In this document: positions 1 to 11,407 of the stretch, piece by piece
Layout: each line of letters starts with the position of its first letter
How positions within the stretch are numbered: position 1 is the stretch's first letter
NCBI RefSeq assembly: GCF_016808095.1
Contig: NC_068972.1
Location: 40,951,029 to 41,015,028, forward strand
Direction: 5' to 3'
Source: Vigna angularis
Taxonomy: Eukaryota > Streptophyta > Magnoliopsida > Fabales > Fabaceae
DNA: 64,000 bases
Translations under genes and position numbers: made by a program
The notes under the pieces: model-generated
Databases searched by the model: none
Seen by the model: the letters and a program-made list of their open reading frames with translations, nothing else
Told to the model about the DNA's origin: nothing

Positions 1-584
1 TCATCATTGTCTTCTTTTAGGGACGCATGAAGTAATCATTGCAAAAAAGATAAAAAAATACAAAAGAAACTATAAGATAAATTGGTGTGTCAAAGAGTTA
101 TCATAAAACAATTAAATCATATAAAATATAAGTTAAGTATATATTAAATAAAATAAATTATAAAGAGTTGACACTAGCTTCAATTATTCAAATACATGTC
201 TTTGACATCGAAACTCACTGGCGGTATGCACCTGTGGCCGTTTCTATACTCTACAGAACCTAGTCTCAAGGGGTTATCACCCAACCAACCACGTACAAGA
301 TTAATCACGTTTGTGCTTAGGACCAAAACATTGTCCATAGACTATAATCTTGTGTTACTCTTCACGATAAAACACATTATACTTTATTTGATTGTGAATG
401 ATTATTAGAGCGTCAAGATACCCTCTCATGGAATCTCATATGTCAAGGCACACACTAAAGTTATCACTATCAAGAATTTCTCCTTCAAATCCGTTCAACA
501 TTATTACCAAACATATTCACAATAACATCATCACATTCATAAAATACAACACTCATAAGCGCACATGTAGTCCATTGTAAATTT
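1..584. repeat. Left part of an old dispersed repeat (copy 0), split by the copia element
   Basis: This stretch matches, with much decay, the three other copies of a repeat family centred at 13, 29 and 41 kb. The shared landmarks are the block around 320-355 (reading catagactataatcttgt) and the phrase near 30-45 with atcattgcaaaa. The copy continues at 6395 after the copia insertion. No credible gene is seen. The two short open frames here (196-408 and 398-580) have no recognisable domain and fall inside the repeat. The family is probably LTR-derived, but the superfamily is not assigned. Confidence 0.55.
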
Positions 585-589
585 AGTTT

Positions 590-906
590 TGTTGTAAAAG
601 CTGACAAAAGTAGAATAAAGATCACGAACAATATGCTTCCTGAGGCGTGTAGATCACTGTCCTTAAGGACTTATCCGCGGTGTATTGCGCAAGCCCCCCA
701 GGATACAACAGGAACTTCTCAGATATTTCTGAGGATCTCAGAACTAGCAAGGAACTCTAAACAGAGTATAAGAATAACCCAGAATAATTTTAGAAGAAAA
801 AGAAGACAAAAAGATTAGAGAATGAGAGAAAGAGAAGAGAGTGTAAATCTGTATTTGGAATGAAGAAGGCCACTCTATTTATAGAGTGGGAAATCAACAA
901 AGATTG
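590..906 (-). repeat. Extra truncated LTR copy of the copia element
   Basis: The 317 bp repeat the 3' two-thirds of the LTR in element orientation, including the TATA box (876-883 on the plus strand) and everything downstream to the LTR end at 590. The missing part is most of U3. Two bases separate it from the full LTR starting at 909. It matches the 909-1396 copy over its whole length, so it arose at or after the insertion event. Confidence 0.9.
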
Positions 907-908
907 AT

Positions 909-1396
909 TGTTGTAAAAGCTGACAAAAGTAGAATAAAGATCACGAACAATATGCTTCCTGAGGCGTGTAGATCACTGTCCTTAAGGACTTATCCGCGGT
1001 GTATTGCGCAAGCCCCCCAGGATACAACAGGAACTTCTCAGATATTTCTGAGGATCTCAGAACTAGCAAGGAACTCTAAACAGAGTATAAGAATAACCCA
1101 GAATAATTTTAGAAGAAAAAGAAGACAAAAAGATTAGAGAATGAGAGAAAGAGAAGAGAGTGTAAATCTGTATTTGGAATGAAGAAGGCCACTCTATTTA
1201 TAGAGTGGGAAATCAACAAAGATTGGCCTAAAGCCCAACCTCAATGGGAAAAATCCCGTGCCTCTCGGAAGTGGCTTTGACCATGAAGCAACAAATTAAA
1301 CGTTGCATAACAAAAAAAATAACGTTGGCAACTGCATTACGAAACTTGCGCAACGTTATATTATATTTTGCAATATTATATTAATAAATAATAACA
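909..1396 (-). repeat. Downstream (3') LTR of the copia element
   Basis: This is a 488-bp LTR. In element orientation it starts tgttattattt and ends ttacaaca. A TATA box (tataaata) lies on the minus strand at about 1195-1202. It differs from the upstream LTR at one position in the block that reads ctgaggatctc here and ctgaagatctc at 5902-6389. Confidence 0.93.
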
Positions 1397-1406
1397 ATCC
1401 CCCACA
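1397..1406 (-). other. Polypurine tract of the copia element
   Basis: On the minus strand the bases directly before the downstream LTR read tgtgggggat. A short G-rich purine run here is where plus-strand DNA synthesis starts in copia elements. The position, abutting the LTR, supports the call. Confidence 0.7.
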
Positions 1407-1958
1407 TATTGCAAAAGATAAGAAACAATGATTGAAAGAAAGAAGAAATATCCTGGGTTCTATAAGATGTAATGCATCAGAGCTGGTATAGCAAGCTATA
1501 TGAACCAGTCCTAGAACGAAAACTTAACACACAGTATAGTTGGTATAGCAAGCTATATGAACCAAAGATACTTGAGTGTGTTAGAGGTTTATCAATCACA
1601 TTACACCCCCACAATCCTTGCTGTTATCGCTGTGATGCGCTTAATAGGCCATGCGTGTGCCCGGTATTCATGAGTGCTCTAGAGATCATGCCAAGATCTC
1701 ATGCAAGCGGCCCCACTTGACACTCATATAGGTGATTTCATCAAATGTATGCTGCAAGTCATACACCACCCGTAAGGGATATGAAGATCATTAAAAACTT
1801 TGTTTAATTACAAAGTTTAACCTCTCAATTATGCAGTCTCTAGCACTTTCACACACACCATAGGAATGGACATATTTGATTTAAAATCAAATTAGTGCTA
1901 TTAGAACTAACAAATGACTTGTTTTTACCCATATGAACCTTATTCATGGGATCTCCAG
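1407..1958 (-). other. 3' untranslated region of the copia element, with a 24-bp direct repeat
   Basis: This is noncoding sequence between the polyprotein stop and the purine tract. It contains a perfect 24-bp direct repeat at 1484-1507 and 1541-1564, 57 bp apart start to start, whose core is tatagcaagctata. Each unit is itself partly palindromic. The short plus-strand open frame 1472-1720 across it is not credible as a gene. Confidence 0.6.
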
Positions 1959-4900
1959 TCACAAAGGTTGGGTTACCATCACTTGTTTGTTTGCTAGTGG
2001 CTTAAGTCTCATTCCCCTCGATGTTTCTAAGATCATATTTCTTCCCAAGGGTTTTGTCAGAGGATCGGCTAGATTCCTTTCTGACTTCACATAGTCAATG
2101 GAAATAGTTCCACTCTTTAGCAGCTGCTTCACCAAATTATGTCTCAATTGAATATGTCTATTCTTTCCATTGTAATTCTTGTTTTTAGCTATAGCTATTG
2201 CCGATTGGCAATCACAGTGTATTGACACCGATGGGGTTGGTTTCATTCCTAGTGGAATGTTTGCTAAGAAGTTTTTCAACCACTCAGCCTCACTTCCAGT
2301 CATCTCAAGAGCTACAAACTCAGATTCCATTGTTGATCTTGCAATAATAGTTTGTCTGGAAGATCTCCATGTAATCGCACCACCCCCAAGTGTGAATACA
2401 TAACCACTAGTGGATTTTGTCTCATCTGAATCAGAGATCCAGTTAGCATCACTATACCCTTCTAGTACAGCGGGAAATCCACTATATTCAATGGCATAAT
2501 CCATTGAACCTCTTAAGTATCTCATAAGCCTGGAAAGTGCATCCCAATGTTCTTGATTTGGACATTGAGTGTACCTACTTAGTCTACCTACTGCATAAGC
2601 AATATCGGGTCTAGAAAAGCTCATCAAGTGCAGTAAGCTCCCAATTATCTGGGCATACTGAGGCTGAGATAATGATTCTCCTCTATTTTTCATTAATTTG
2701 GAGTTAGCATCATAAGGGGTACTCACGGGTTTGAAATCATAATACCCAAACTTCTTAAGAAGCTTCTCAATGTATTGTTCTTGGGATAGTAATATACTAT
2801 CTCCCTTCCTTATGATTCTAACACCTAAAATTACGTTGGCTTCACCCATGTCTTTCATTTCAAAGTTCGATCCTAGAAATAATTTAGTTCTAGTAACAAT
2901 CTCATTGCATGTACCAAAAATTAACATGTCATCCACATACAAACATATAATAACACAATCACCATTTTCAAATTTAGAGTACACACATTTATCAGCATCA
3001 TTAGGTGAAAAACCATCACATAACAATACATTATCTAGTTTTTCATGCCACTGTTTTGGTGCTTGTTTCAATCCATACAAAGATTTTAAAAGTTTACATA
3101 CCTTATTCTCTTGACCAGGTACAACACACCCTTCAGGTTGAGTCATATAAATTTCCTCTTCTAAATCACCATTTAGAAAAGCAGTTTTAACATCCATTTG
3201 GTGTATCACTAGCTTATGGATTGCTGCTAAAGCTAACAACACTCGAATAGAGGAAATCCTAGTCACAGGGGCAAAAGTATCAAAGTAATCTATGTTGGGT
3301 TTTTGAGTAAAACCTTTTGCTACTAATCTTGCTTTATACTTCTCTATAGATCCATCAGGATGATACTTTTTCTTAAAGATCCACTTACAACCAATGGGTT
3401 TTGCTCCTTTAGGCAAATCTACTAAGGTCCAAGTATTATTTTTCTGAATTGATTCAATTTCAGTCTTAATGGCTTTATCCCACTGTTTTGCATCAGGAGC
3501 ACTAATGGCTTCTACAAAGTTACTTGGATCATTATCAACTAGATAGGTATAGAAATCATTACCAAATGAAGTTTCCTTCCTCTGTCTTTTACTTCTTCTT
3601 AATTCCTCACACAAGGCATCACTATTATTATTATCTTCTATAGGTTGAGACGTCTCACTAACCTTTAAAGGAAAAACATGTTCAAAAAACTCAGCGTTTT
3701 TCGTCTCCATTATAGAATTTCTTTCAAGTGTATCACTTTTAAGAACTAGAAACCTATAGGCAGCACTATGTTCAGCATAACCTAAGAACATACAATCAGA
3801 GGTTTTAGAGCCTATTTTCCTTTTCTTAGGATCGGGTAACATCACCTTAGCTAGGCACCCCCACACTCTTAAATATTTAAGGTTAGGTTGATAACCTCTC
3901 CACATCTCATACGGAGTTTTACCAGTTTTCTTATGAGGTATTCTATTTTGTAAAAAACACGCAGTAAGCAAGGCTTCTCCCCAAAGGTTATCAGGTGCAC
4001 TAGAACTAATAAGCATAGCATTCATCATCTCCTTAAGTGTTCTATTTTTTCTCTCAGCTACTCCATTAGACTCAGGTGAATACGGTGGGGTTACTTCATG
4101 GATGATTCCTTCTTTAACACAATAGTCATTAAATAACACATATTCACCACCTCTATCTGATCTAATCCTCTTAATTTTCTTATTCAATTGATTTTCTACT
4201 TCTGCTTTATAGGTAAGAAACACATCAAAGGCTTCATCTTTATGTTTGATTAAGTATACTTTGGTGTATCTAGAATAATCATCTATAAAGGTCACAAAAT
4301 AATTTTTACCTCCTCTAGACATTGTTTGTTTCAAATCAGCTAAATCAGTATGAATTAACCCTAACAATTCAGTTTGGCGTTCTACAGAGAAACATGTTTT
4401 CTTTGTTATTTTAGATTCTACACATATATCACACTTACTACTCTGTTTATCATGCATATTAATTAATCCTAGTTGTTTTAATTTCATAACATAGGAAGAA
4501 TTTAGATGTCCTAATCTAGCATGCCATATATCATATGAATCAATAATATAAGCAGAAGAAGATGATTCATTAATATTTTCAGAAATGTTAAGTACAAAGA
4601 GACCCTGATCACAATATCCCTTCCCAACAAAAACATTATTTTTTGTCATTACAATCTTGTCAGACTCGAATGACACTTTAACCCCCACTTTTCCCAGTAG
4701 TGCTACAGAGATTAAATTAACTCTGATTGATGGCACATGTAGCACATCACTCAAGGCCAGAGTCTTTCCAGATGTGAGTTTGAGAAGAACTTTCCCTTTT
4801 CCCAGAACAGGAGTGGTCCTGGAATCACCGAGGTAAACGAGTTCTTCTCCATCCCCTACACTAGTGTAAGAGGTAAAAGCACTTCTGTTTGCACAGATAT

Positions 4901-5888
4901 GCCTAGTAGCACCAGAGTCTACTACCCACTTGCTCACATTGGTCATCAGATTTACTTGAGAAACAACCGCAGCAATAATGTCATCTCCTTCGACTATATT
5001 AGCCTTAGGAGGATTGTCGTTTCTTACTCTGCGTCTGCACTGCGGTGCATGATGGCCTGGCTTCCCACATACGAAGCAATTTCCTTTCTTCTTAAAGGTG
5101 GGGTTAGATGTGTTGGGGCGAAATTTTCGAAAATTATTTTTCTTATTGTGATCAGGTTTGTGTTCGTACCTTTTTGGAGCAGGTTTGTCTTCTACCATGT
5201 TTGCTTTTGCAGACAATGCTTTGGCCCTCACAGCAGCAGATTCTTTCCTGTTGGTATCTTCAATAATTATGTGAGTGATCAGCTCTGAAAGTGACATTTG
5301 CTTGTGCCTATGTTTTAGTTGTTGCTTGTAATCAGTCCAGGAAGGCGGCAATTTCTCGATCAGAAGCTCTGAAAGAAACTCATCTGGAAGAAGAACGTTC
5401 TCTCCTTTGATATCTTCGAGTAGCTTGTGGTACTCATTAATTTGCGACTTTATGTCCTTATCTTCAACCATTTCCCAGCGATAGTAATTCCCAATGATGA
5501 ATCTTTGTCTGACTATATCTTCAGCAGTGTATTTGAGAATCAACGAATCCCAAATTTCTTTCGCTTCCTTATAGGAACAGTATACATCGAACAAATCGTT
5601 AGAGAGTGCACTAAGTAAAGTATGACGACATACCTTGTTTGCATGAACCCAATCTTCAACTTGTTTTGAATTTGGAGGGTGACTGGAGTCGGGTTTTGAA
5701 GATGAAAGAGCAAAAGCGACTCCGTACATGTCTAAGAGAGTCGACACGCGTTCTTGCCAGCGCCGGAAATTCTGACCAGAGAAGACTTCAATTTTTGATA
5801 CATCCGGGAAAGGTTTCGCGAAGACCGTCTGAGTTCCGGAAACATTATTCTGATTCTCCGGGATTGAGTTGTTGTTGTTGTCAGCCAT
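1959..5888 (-). CDS. Copia gag-pol polyprotein, intact, 1309 aa
   Basis: A single open frame encodes the whole Ty1/copia polyprotein. In order it carries gag (about residues 30-250) and a CCHC zinc knuckle at 271-284 ([14 protein letters not shown]). Next come the aspartic protease with DSGA at 324-327 and the pre-integrase HARLGH at 456-461 followed by CDIC. The integrase core has acidic residues near D515, D578 and E612, the last in NGVAERKNR. Reverse transcriptase has the YVDDML catalytic motif at 984-989. RNase H has SDANW near 1146-1150, STMESEF near 1185-1191 and DPLTKPL near 1275-1281. Order protease-integrase-RT-RNase H is diagnostic of Ty1/copia. The length is normal for the family and there is no stop or frameshift. 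The start ATG lies only 13 nt from the upstream LTR, so there is almost no separate leader. It probably encodes functional proteins. Confidence 0.95.
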   Translation of the reverse strand: MADNNNNSIPENQNNVSGTQTVFAKPFPDVSKIEVFSGQNFRRWQERVSTLLDMYGVAFALSSSKPDSSHPPNSKQVEDWVHANKVCRHTLLSALSNDLFDVYCSYKEAKEIWDSLILKYTAEDIVRQRFIIGNYYRWEMVEDKDIKSQINEYHKLLEDIKGENVLLPDEFLSELLIEKLPPSWTDYKQQLKHRHKQMSLSELITHIIIEDTNRKESAAVRAKALSAKANMVEDKPAPKRYEHKPDHNKKNNFRKFRPNTSNPTFKKKGNCFVCGKPGHHAPQCRRRVRNDNPPKANIVEGDDIIAAVVSQVNLMTNVSKWVVDSGATRHICANRSAFTSYTSVGDGEELVYLGDSRTTPVLGKGKVLLKLTSGKTLALSDVLHVPSIRVNLISVALLGKVGVKVSFESDKIVMTKNNVFVGKGYCDQGLFVLNISENINESSSSAYIIDSYDIWHARLGHLNSSYVMKLKQLGLINMHDKQSSKCDICVESKITKKTCFSVERQTELLGLIHTDLADLKQTMSRGGKNYFVTFIDDYSRYTKVYLIKHKDEAFDVFLTYKAEVENQLNKKIKRIRSDRGGEYVLFNDYCVKEGIIHEVTPPYSPESNGVAERKNRTLKEMMNAMLISSSAPDNLWGEALLTACFLQNRIPHKKTGKTPYEMWRGYQPNLKYLRVWGCLAKVMLPDPKKRKIGSKTSDCMFLGYAEHSAAYRFLVLKSDTLERNSIMETKNAEFFEHVFPLKVSETSQPIEDNNNSDALCEELRRSKRQRKETSFGNDFYTYLVDNDPSNFVEAISAPDAKQWDKAIKTEIESIQKNNTWTLVDLPKGAKPIGCKWIFKKKYHPDGSIEKYKARLVAKGFTQKPNIDYFDTFAPVTRISSIRVLLALAAIHKLVIHQMDVKTAFLNGDLEEEIYMTQPEGCVVPGQENKVCKLLKSLYGLKQAPKQWHEKLDNVLLCDGFSPNDADKCVYSKFENGDCVIICLYVDDMLIFGTCNEIVTRTKLFLGSNFEMKDMGEANVILGVRIIRKGDSILLSQEQYIEKLLKKFGYYDFKPVSTPYDANSKLMKNRGESLSQPQYAQIIGSLLHLMSFSRPDIAYAVGRLSRYTQCPNQEHWDALSRLMRYLRGSMDYAIEYSGFPAVLEGYSDANWISDSDETKSTSGYVFTLGGGAITWRSSRQTIIARSTMESEFVALEMTGSEAEWLKNFLANIPLGMKPTPSVSIHCDCQSAIAIAKNKNYNGKNRHIQLRHNLVKQLLKSGTISIDYVKSERNLADPLTKPLGRNMILETSRGMRLKPLANKQVMVTQPL

Positions 5889-5901
5889 AAGTCCTTAAGA
5901 T

Positions 5902-6389
5902 TGTTGTAAAAGCTGACAAAAGTAGAATAAAGATCACGAACAATATGCTTCCTGAGGCGTGTAGATCACTGTCCTTAAGGACTTATCCGCGGTGTATTGC
6001 GCAAGCCCCCCAGGATACAACAGGAACTTCTCAGATATTTCTGAAGATCTCAGAACTAGCAAGGAACTCTAAACAGAGTATAAGAATAACCCAGAATAAT
6101 TTTAGAAGAAAAAGAAGACAAAAAGATTAGAGAATGAGAGAAAGAGAAGAGAGTGTAAATCTGTATTTGGAATGAAGAAGGCCACTCTATTTATAGAGTG
6201 GGAAATCAACAAAGATTGGCCTAAAGCCCAACCTCAATGGGAAAAATCCCGTGCCTCTCGGAAGTGGCTTTGACCATGAAGCAACAAATTAAACGTTGCA
6301 TAACAAAAAAAATAACGTTGGCAACTGCATTACGAAACTTGCGCAACGTTATATTATATTTTGCAATATTATATTAATAAATAATAACA
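5902..6389 (-). repeat. Upstream (5') LTR and promoter of the copia element
   Basis: This 488-bp LTR drives transcription toward lower coordinates. A TATA box (tataaata) lies on the minus strand at 6195-6188, so the RNA probably starts near 6160. A 12-bp palindrome, gtccttaaggac, lies in the R/U5 part at 5971-5982. The LTR ends at 5902 with ttacaaca. It is followed by gag after 13 bp. Confidence 0.93.
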
Positions 6390-6394
6390 AGTTT

Positions 6395-6930
6395 TAATAG
6401 GCAAACAAGAAAAGGAGATCAAACATATAAATTGACGCTCAGAAGTGGCGCTCAAGGCTATTCCTCTCACAAAATTGAGCACTCAACAATACAGTTTTGA
6501 CACTCAACGATCTGGAGCTAAAATGCTCCTAGACTTGCATTGCAAGATGGCGTTCAGTGGTGTCCTACCAGCGCTCAACATCTTGAAGCTAAAATACTTC
6601 CCAGACGAATACATTTTGTGCTTTCAATCGAACTTAAACCTAGTCAATTGCTCAAATTTATACTTGTTTCTCATTATGTTTGTTCAAAACAGTTTTTACA
6701 CATTAAAACTTGTACCAATTTACTCAATTACTCAAATTCTAACTTTTCCCAATCACACAAACCAAAGCAACAAACAAACACGAAACAATCATCCAAATCA
6801 TACAAATCAATTCAGTCATACACATCCATCAAGTTTACACACATTAAAGTAACTAGTTTCTTTTATCTTAAAAAAGTTACTCAACAAACCACAAAGAGCC
6901 AAGACGCCTCCTAACTTGGAAATTATTTCT
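6395..6930. repeat. Right part of old dispersed repeat copy 0
   Basis: After the copia target duplication, the older repeat resumes. The block near 6430-6600 has short gcgctca-type phrases, in the same relative place where the other copies carry ctcgc-type phrases. It is followed by a C/A-rich segment as in the other copies. The open frames 6445-6852 and 6540-6914 lie wholly in this repeat and have no domain, so they are not called as genes. Confidence 0.45.
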
Positions 6931-8763
6931 TCTTTGCACTGAGAGACAATATCAAAATAATCCGACCATGCCAACAAAAACATTAATCAATATAAATTTA
7001 ATAAACACAACACAAAAACACATATGAATAGAGAAATTTGAGCATGCAACTAGATGAAAAAAAGAAGATAGGAAAAGACAATGAAATCTAACATAGGCAA
7101 AAGAAAAAACTAATCGGTCTAAACTAAAAAATAGTTTATAAAAAAATTATATGCTTTTACAAAAATTATTTATATTAAAATATTTTAATATTAAAATAAT
7201 TAAGTTTTACTGTTTTTAGACAATTGTTACTTCAATAATATCAATTTTAATTTTTTTACAAATATAAATTGCTTTATAAAATATAAAAGTTTAAATTAAT
7301 TAGATTTACTATTTTAATATTTTTTATATTATTTATTTATTTTATATCTTTTATTAGAAAATGGTTTAGTGTATAATATTATAATATGTTAATAAAATAC
7401 TAATGATGTAATTACTATAATAATGAAATATTTATAATATAACTAATTATTTATATATTTCTCTATAATTTTATAGTTAGATATTGAAGAAAATTTATTA
7501 CGTAATATTTTTCATTTCTTATTTTTTTTAGTTTTATTTTTCAAGCTTTCATCTCTCTCCAAGTTCCTGAATAATAAACTATTATAAATAAATAATTTTA
7601 GTTGCTGATAAATTGTGATTCGAAATTATTTTATGATTTCAATTTTTAATTGAAAAACAATAATTTATTACTTTTTCTCCATTTAAAATTGATTTATACT
7701 TTTTTAATAAAAAATATCTCTTACTGAATATCAAACGGTTATTTAAGATATAATTTCTAGTTAAGTTTTACTTCCACCACGTGAAACACTGTTGTGGAGA
7801 GGAAAAAGCACTTCTCAATCTTAATTAAAGGTCGTGTCGTGTCCATTATCAGAGACAAGAAAGAATTTGATAGATAAGAAAATAACATTTTTTTTTCAGT
7901 TAATTATATGAAATAACAATTTTGGATGATTATTGTTAATCTAATAAATTTTCAGACATGATCAAAATCAAACCCAGAATTTTCTTTTTATATAATCTTT
8001 TTTACATTTTATGACTATAAAGTGCAGGCACACATAATTGTTTAAGTCCAGATTTTTGGAAATTATAAAAAAGTTTTCTTCTTAAAAAACGAGATAGTTG
8101 GAATCTTTCCAAAAATACTCTTTTCTTGAATTCTCTCAAACCATTTTCAATACTTTCTCAGTTTCAAAATAATATTTTTCTGAAAGATCTGACTAGAAAA
8201 ATTGGTTAATATAAATTTAATAAAGTAATTTTACAATTTTTTCAATATATATATTTTTTTCAAGTGGGAGGTTTTTCATAATTAACTAAAACTACTAGTT
8301 TAAAGAAAGAATATTAAATAAAAACGAAAGCAATGTAGTAAAAGAAAGTTTGAAAAGCTGGAAAATTTTGGCATGTTTAGAAAGTAATAATAAGAGAAAA
8401 AGTAATAAAAGAAATTATATTAGTGAGTAAAATTCCACTTTTGTTTGTAAAATGAAAACAGAGTTTTAACCCTTTTGTTTTGTGTGCGACTGCACTTCTT
8501 TTCCTGATAATCATTTCAACTGACTTCTGCGTTCTGAGTTTGTAAGGAAGTAGTACTTTTTATTTTTGTAAATCTGAGAAAAAGAAAAAGAAAATGTTGG
8601 AGTTGCAGATAGATAATGTTCATGGATGAAGCCATCCAATCACTGAAACGTGTTTCCCGAGAGAAGATGAAGATGGTACGAATCAATTAAGATTGAAGTG
8701 GTGTTGCATAAATCAAGCAAAAGTGTAATCATTACCCGCCAAACCGATTGATCGAACCTGCAT
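6931..8763. other. AT-rich intergenic DNA
   Basis: I see no coding frame with recognisable protein similarity and no RNA gene here. The sequence is very AT-rich with homopolymer runs. Confidence 0.6.
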
Positions 8764-8868
8764 TCTGTAATCTGTAATCTGCATTCTGCTATCTGCTATC
8801 TGCTATCTGCTATCTGCAATCTGCTATCTGCAATCTGCTATCTGCTATCTGCTATCTGCTATCTGCAA
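8764..8868. repeat. Heptamer tandem array, about 15 units of TCTGCTA
   Basis: Fifteen consecutive 7-bp units can be read without a gap. Most are tctgcta, interspersed with tctgcaa, tctgtaa and tctgcat variants. The degenerate units lie mostly at the left edge, as expected if the array grew toward the right. It is not the plant telomere heptamer. Confidence 0.9.
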
Positions 8869-10709
8869 AGAGTATTCACGACTTCCAATGCCTTCTTTTT
8901 TCCTACTCTACTAATTTCATCTTTTCCCTCCACCCCATAACCTAGTACCTTGCTATCTCAATGTTTCTTTTTCCAATAACAATAATCATATATCCAACGG
9001 TTAAAGGAATTCTATATTTATAGCTTTTTACAGATAATTTCTATGTATTTGTTCACCAATAAAGTTTCTATGTATTTGTTCGTACAAAAAGGTCTCCTTC
9101 ACTTGAACTAGTAGAAAAATGGAAGTCATGAATGCATGCATAGGTTTAAAGTATTGAATAATATTTATGTTATGTGGTGGTGTTAGTGTTATGTGAGAAT
9201 TTTTTAAATTATAATTGAATAATAAAATTAATTTGGATGTTTAGGTGAAGTGATTCAATGTATACATTTTAAAAAATTAGTTTAACATAAATATGTAAAT
9301 AATAACTAGGGTCAATTACTAATTTTGTTGCATTTTAAAAATGAATTTAGTGGAGTCAAAAATATTAATAACTTAACTGAATACAAATTATTGAATGTGT
9401 GATATTGTCATTGTTATATGACACAATACGAGACTGACACGAAAAAAAAAACAAAAATACTATTAACTAACTTGACATGTTAAAAAAACGTTAACATCAT
9501 TTATATAAATCTAACTAAAATAATTAAATTGAATAAATCTAACACAAAATAAAACTTAATTAAAAAATAAGTAAAATGATCAAATTGAATAAAAGTAAAA
9601 AAATAGAGATTAAACTAATATTTAAGTTTAAATTTTTTCTATTTTTTTAATTCATTTTTACTTAAATTATCTTCCTATCACATTATTATGATTGACTCCT
9701 CGTGTAACACACTATTACGATAATTGATAAAAAAAAATATAGTTATAAAAAGTAGGTTAAGTTGCAATTTAAATTTTTTACATATATATATATATATTAA
9801 ATCAGACACATATTGCAATGACATTCAATCTGTTATGAAGTTCACTTACATCATCAGACATTATATATATTTAACTCTACTACTATTAGAAAACTCATGT
9901 TTTATTAGACTAAGAATGTGTTTACTTGTAAAGATGGATTCAAGGGAGAGAAAGTGAATTGATTTGAAAGGAAATTGAGTATTATTTTTTTGCAAAAATT
10001 TAGAGATGAGTGAAGATGAATTTAGAAGTAAAGTTTGTGAAAATAAGTTAAAATTTGATCGATATAATAGATAAAAAAATATTTTAGTTAAAAAAAATAA
10101 AAAATATCAAATTGTTCTTAATGTTAAAATTAATATAAAATAATTGTTGTATTAGTTGAAATTATTATTTTTTAAATTTTATTATGATTATTATTGTTAT
10201 TATTTATTATTAGTGGTGTTGTTATATTTAAGATATTTGAAGATAAAAGTGAAGAGATTTGCAGATGAAGTTATGAAAATTTATAAAAAATTTGATAGAT
10301 GTGATAAAATTTATAAAATAAAAGTTTTAATAGATTAAAATATTATATTACTATCTTGCTAAAATTAACATATTATTATTGTTATTATAATTATAATTAT
10401 AATAATTATTATTATAATAGCTTTGTCTTCAATCACAATGACATGAACACTTATTCTTCACACTTTCTTTTTTTATTTTGAGAAAAAAGTGAACGATAGT
10501 AGAGTCTATTCACACTCATGCAATAGTGAATCATTGCATGTCTTCTCTCATCAGCGCAAATGGAAACTTTTATCCTCCTACAAAACCGTGATTTTCATTT
10601 GTCTTCAAATACCTTGAAGTTTTTATTTCTTTGTGAATAATCATTTAAATTTTAAAATTAGTAATTAAGAAGAAAAATTTAGGGAAACTAAAGAGATAAA
10701 TAAGTGTAT

Positions 10710-10749
<40 letters not shown>

Positions 10750-11407
10750 GTTATAGATGTAAATAGTTTTTTTATAATGAGTAATTATATGAATTCAAAA
10801 ATGTAGATAGTAAAATGATAAAACTAAAAAGTAATTTTTTTATTATAAATAATTATCTAAATTTTAAAAGTAGTAATTAAGAAGGTAAAATTGAAAAATT
10901 AAAAGACACTAAAGAAAAATATCACTTTATATATAGTTATAGATTTTTATTGTTGTTAATGGTATAGGTATTTATGTTCATGTCATGTTTCTATTTACAA
11001 ATTTTAATATCTATTTTGTTTTGTTCTTATTTTGTACAAATCAAATTTCTCCATATACTTAAAATTTCATTTTGACACCAACACGTGCATATGCATTTCA
11101 TTTTAATGGACATTTTATTAATAAATTATTATGTCAATTTTATAATTTAATAAAGAAATATTCATATTTAAATATTATTGGTTAATCTTAGTATCATCAT
11201 TCCAAACAAAAAGAATGTGCATACACATCAATAATTAATAATTATAAATTCAATGTCTATATTAACAACAAGATCCATATGTGTTTTTGTTTTAAAATTT
11301 TAACTTATTCTAACTTTTTTTCATAGGAATTTTAGTGCAAAATATCCATAATGTAACCTCCATAGTATAAAATTATCAAAATGATATGTTACATAAATGC
11401 TAAAACA
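8869..11407. other. AT-rich intergenic DNA with an (AT)n tract
   Basis: No gene is recognised. An interrupted (AT)n microsatellite occupies about 10708-10749, and a shorter one lies near 9783-9798. The small open frames at 9724-9957 and 10156-10338 have no domain and biased AT-rich composition, so they are not called. Confidence 0.6.

Larger units (their letters stand above)
590..6389 (-). mobile_element. Young, nearly complete Ty1/copia LTR retrotransposon
   Basis: The element reads on the minus strand. It is flanked by a 5-bp target duplication, AGTTT, at 585-589 and 6390-6394. Two full 488-bp LTRs (5902-6389 upstream, 909-1396 downstream) begin TG and end CA in element orientation, and I find one difference between them. 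One uninterrupted polyprotein lies between. A third, truncated LTR piece (590-906) lies beyond the downstream LTR but inside the target duplication, so it belongs to the integrated unit. A purine tract precedes the downstream LTR. The usual primer site (tggtatcagagc type) after the upstream LTR is absent. The near-identity of the LTRs points to a recent insertion. Confidence 0.95.

Noticed and set aside
633..818. Repeated 61-83 aa plus-strand open frames in the LTR copies (also at 886-1137 and 5945-6130)
   Set aside because: They are antisense to the element and repeat only because the LTR repeats. No domain is visible.
1484..1564. tRNA-like sequence in the tggtatagcaagc repeats
   Set aside because: No cloverleaf with conserved A and B boxes could be drawn. 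It is a direct repeat in the element UTR.
2179..5890. Several plus-strand open frames within the copia polyprotein
   Set aside because: They are shadows of the intact minus-strand 1309-codon frame.
8764..8868. Telomere-like interstitial repeat
   Set aside because: The unit is TCTGCTA, not TTTAGGG or its complement.
8764..8868. CRISPR-like array
   Set aside because: The units abut without spacers, and the genome is a plant nuclear one.
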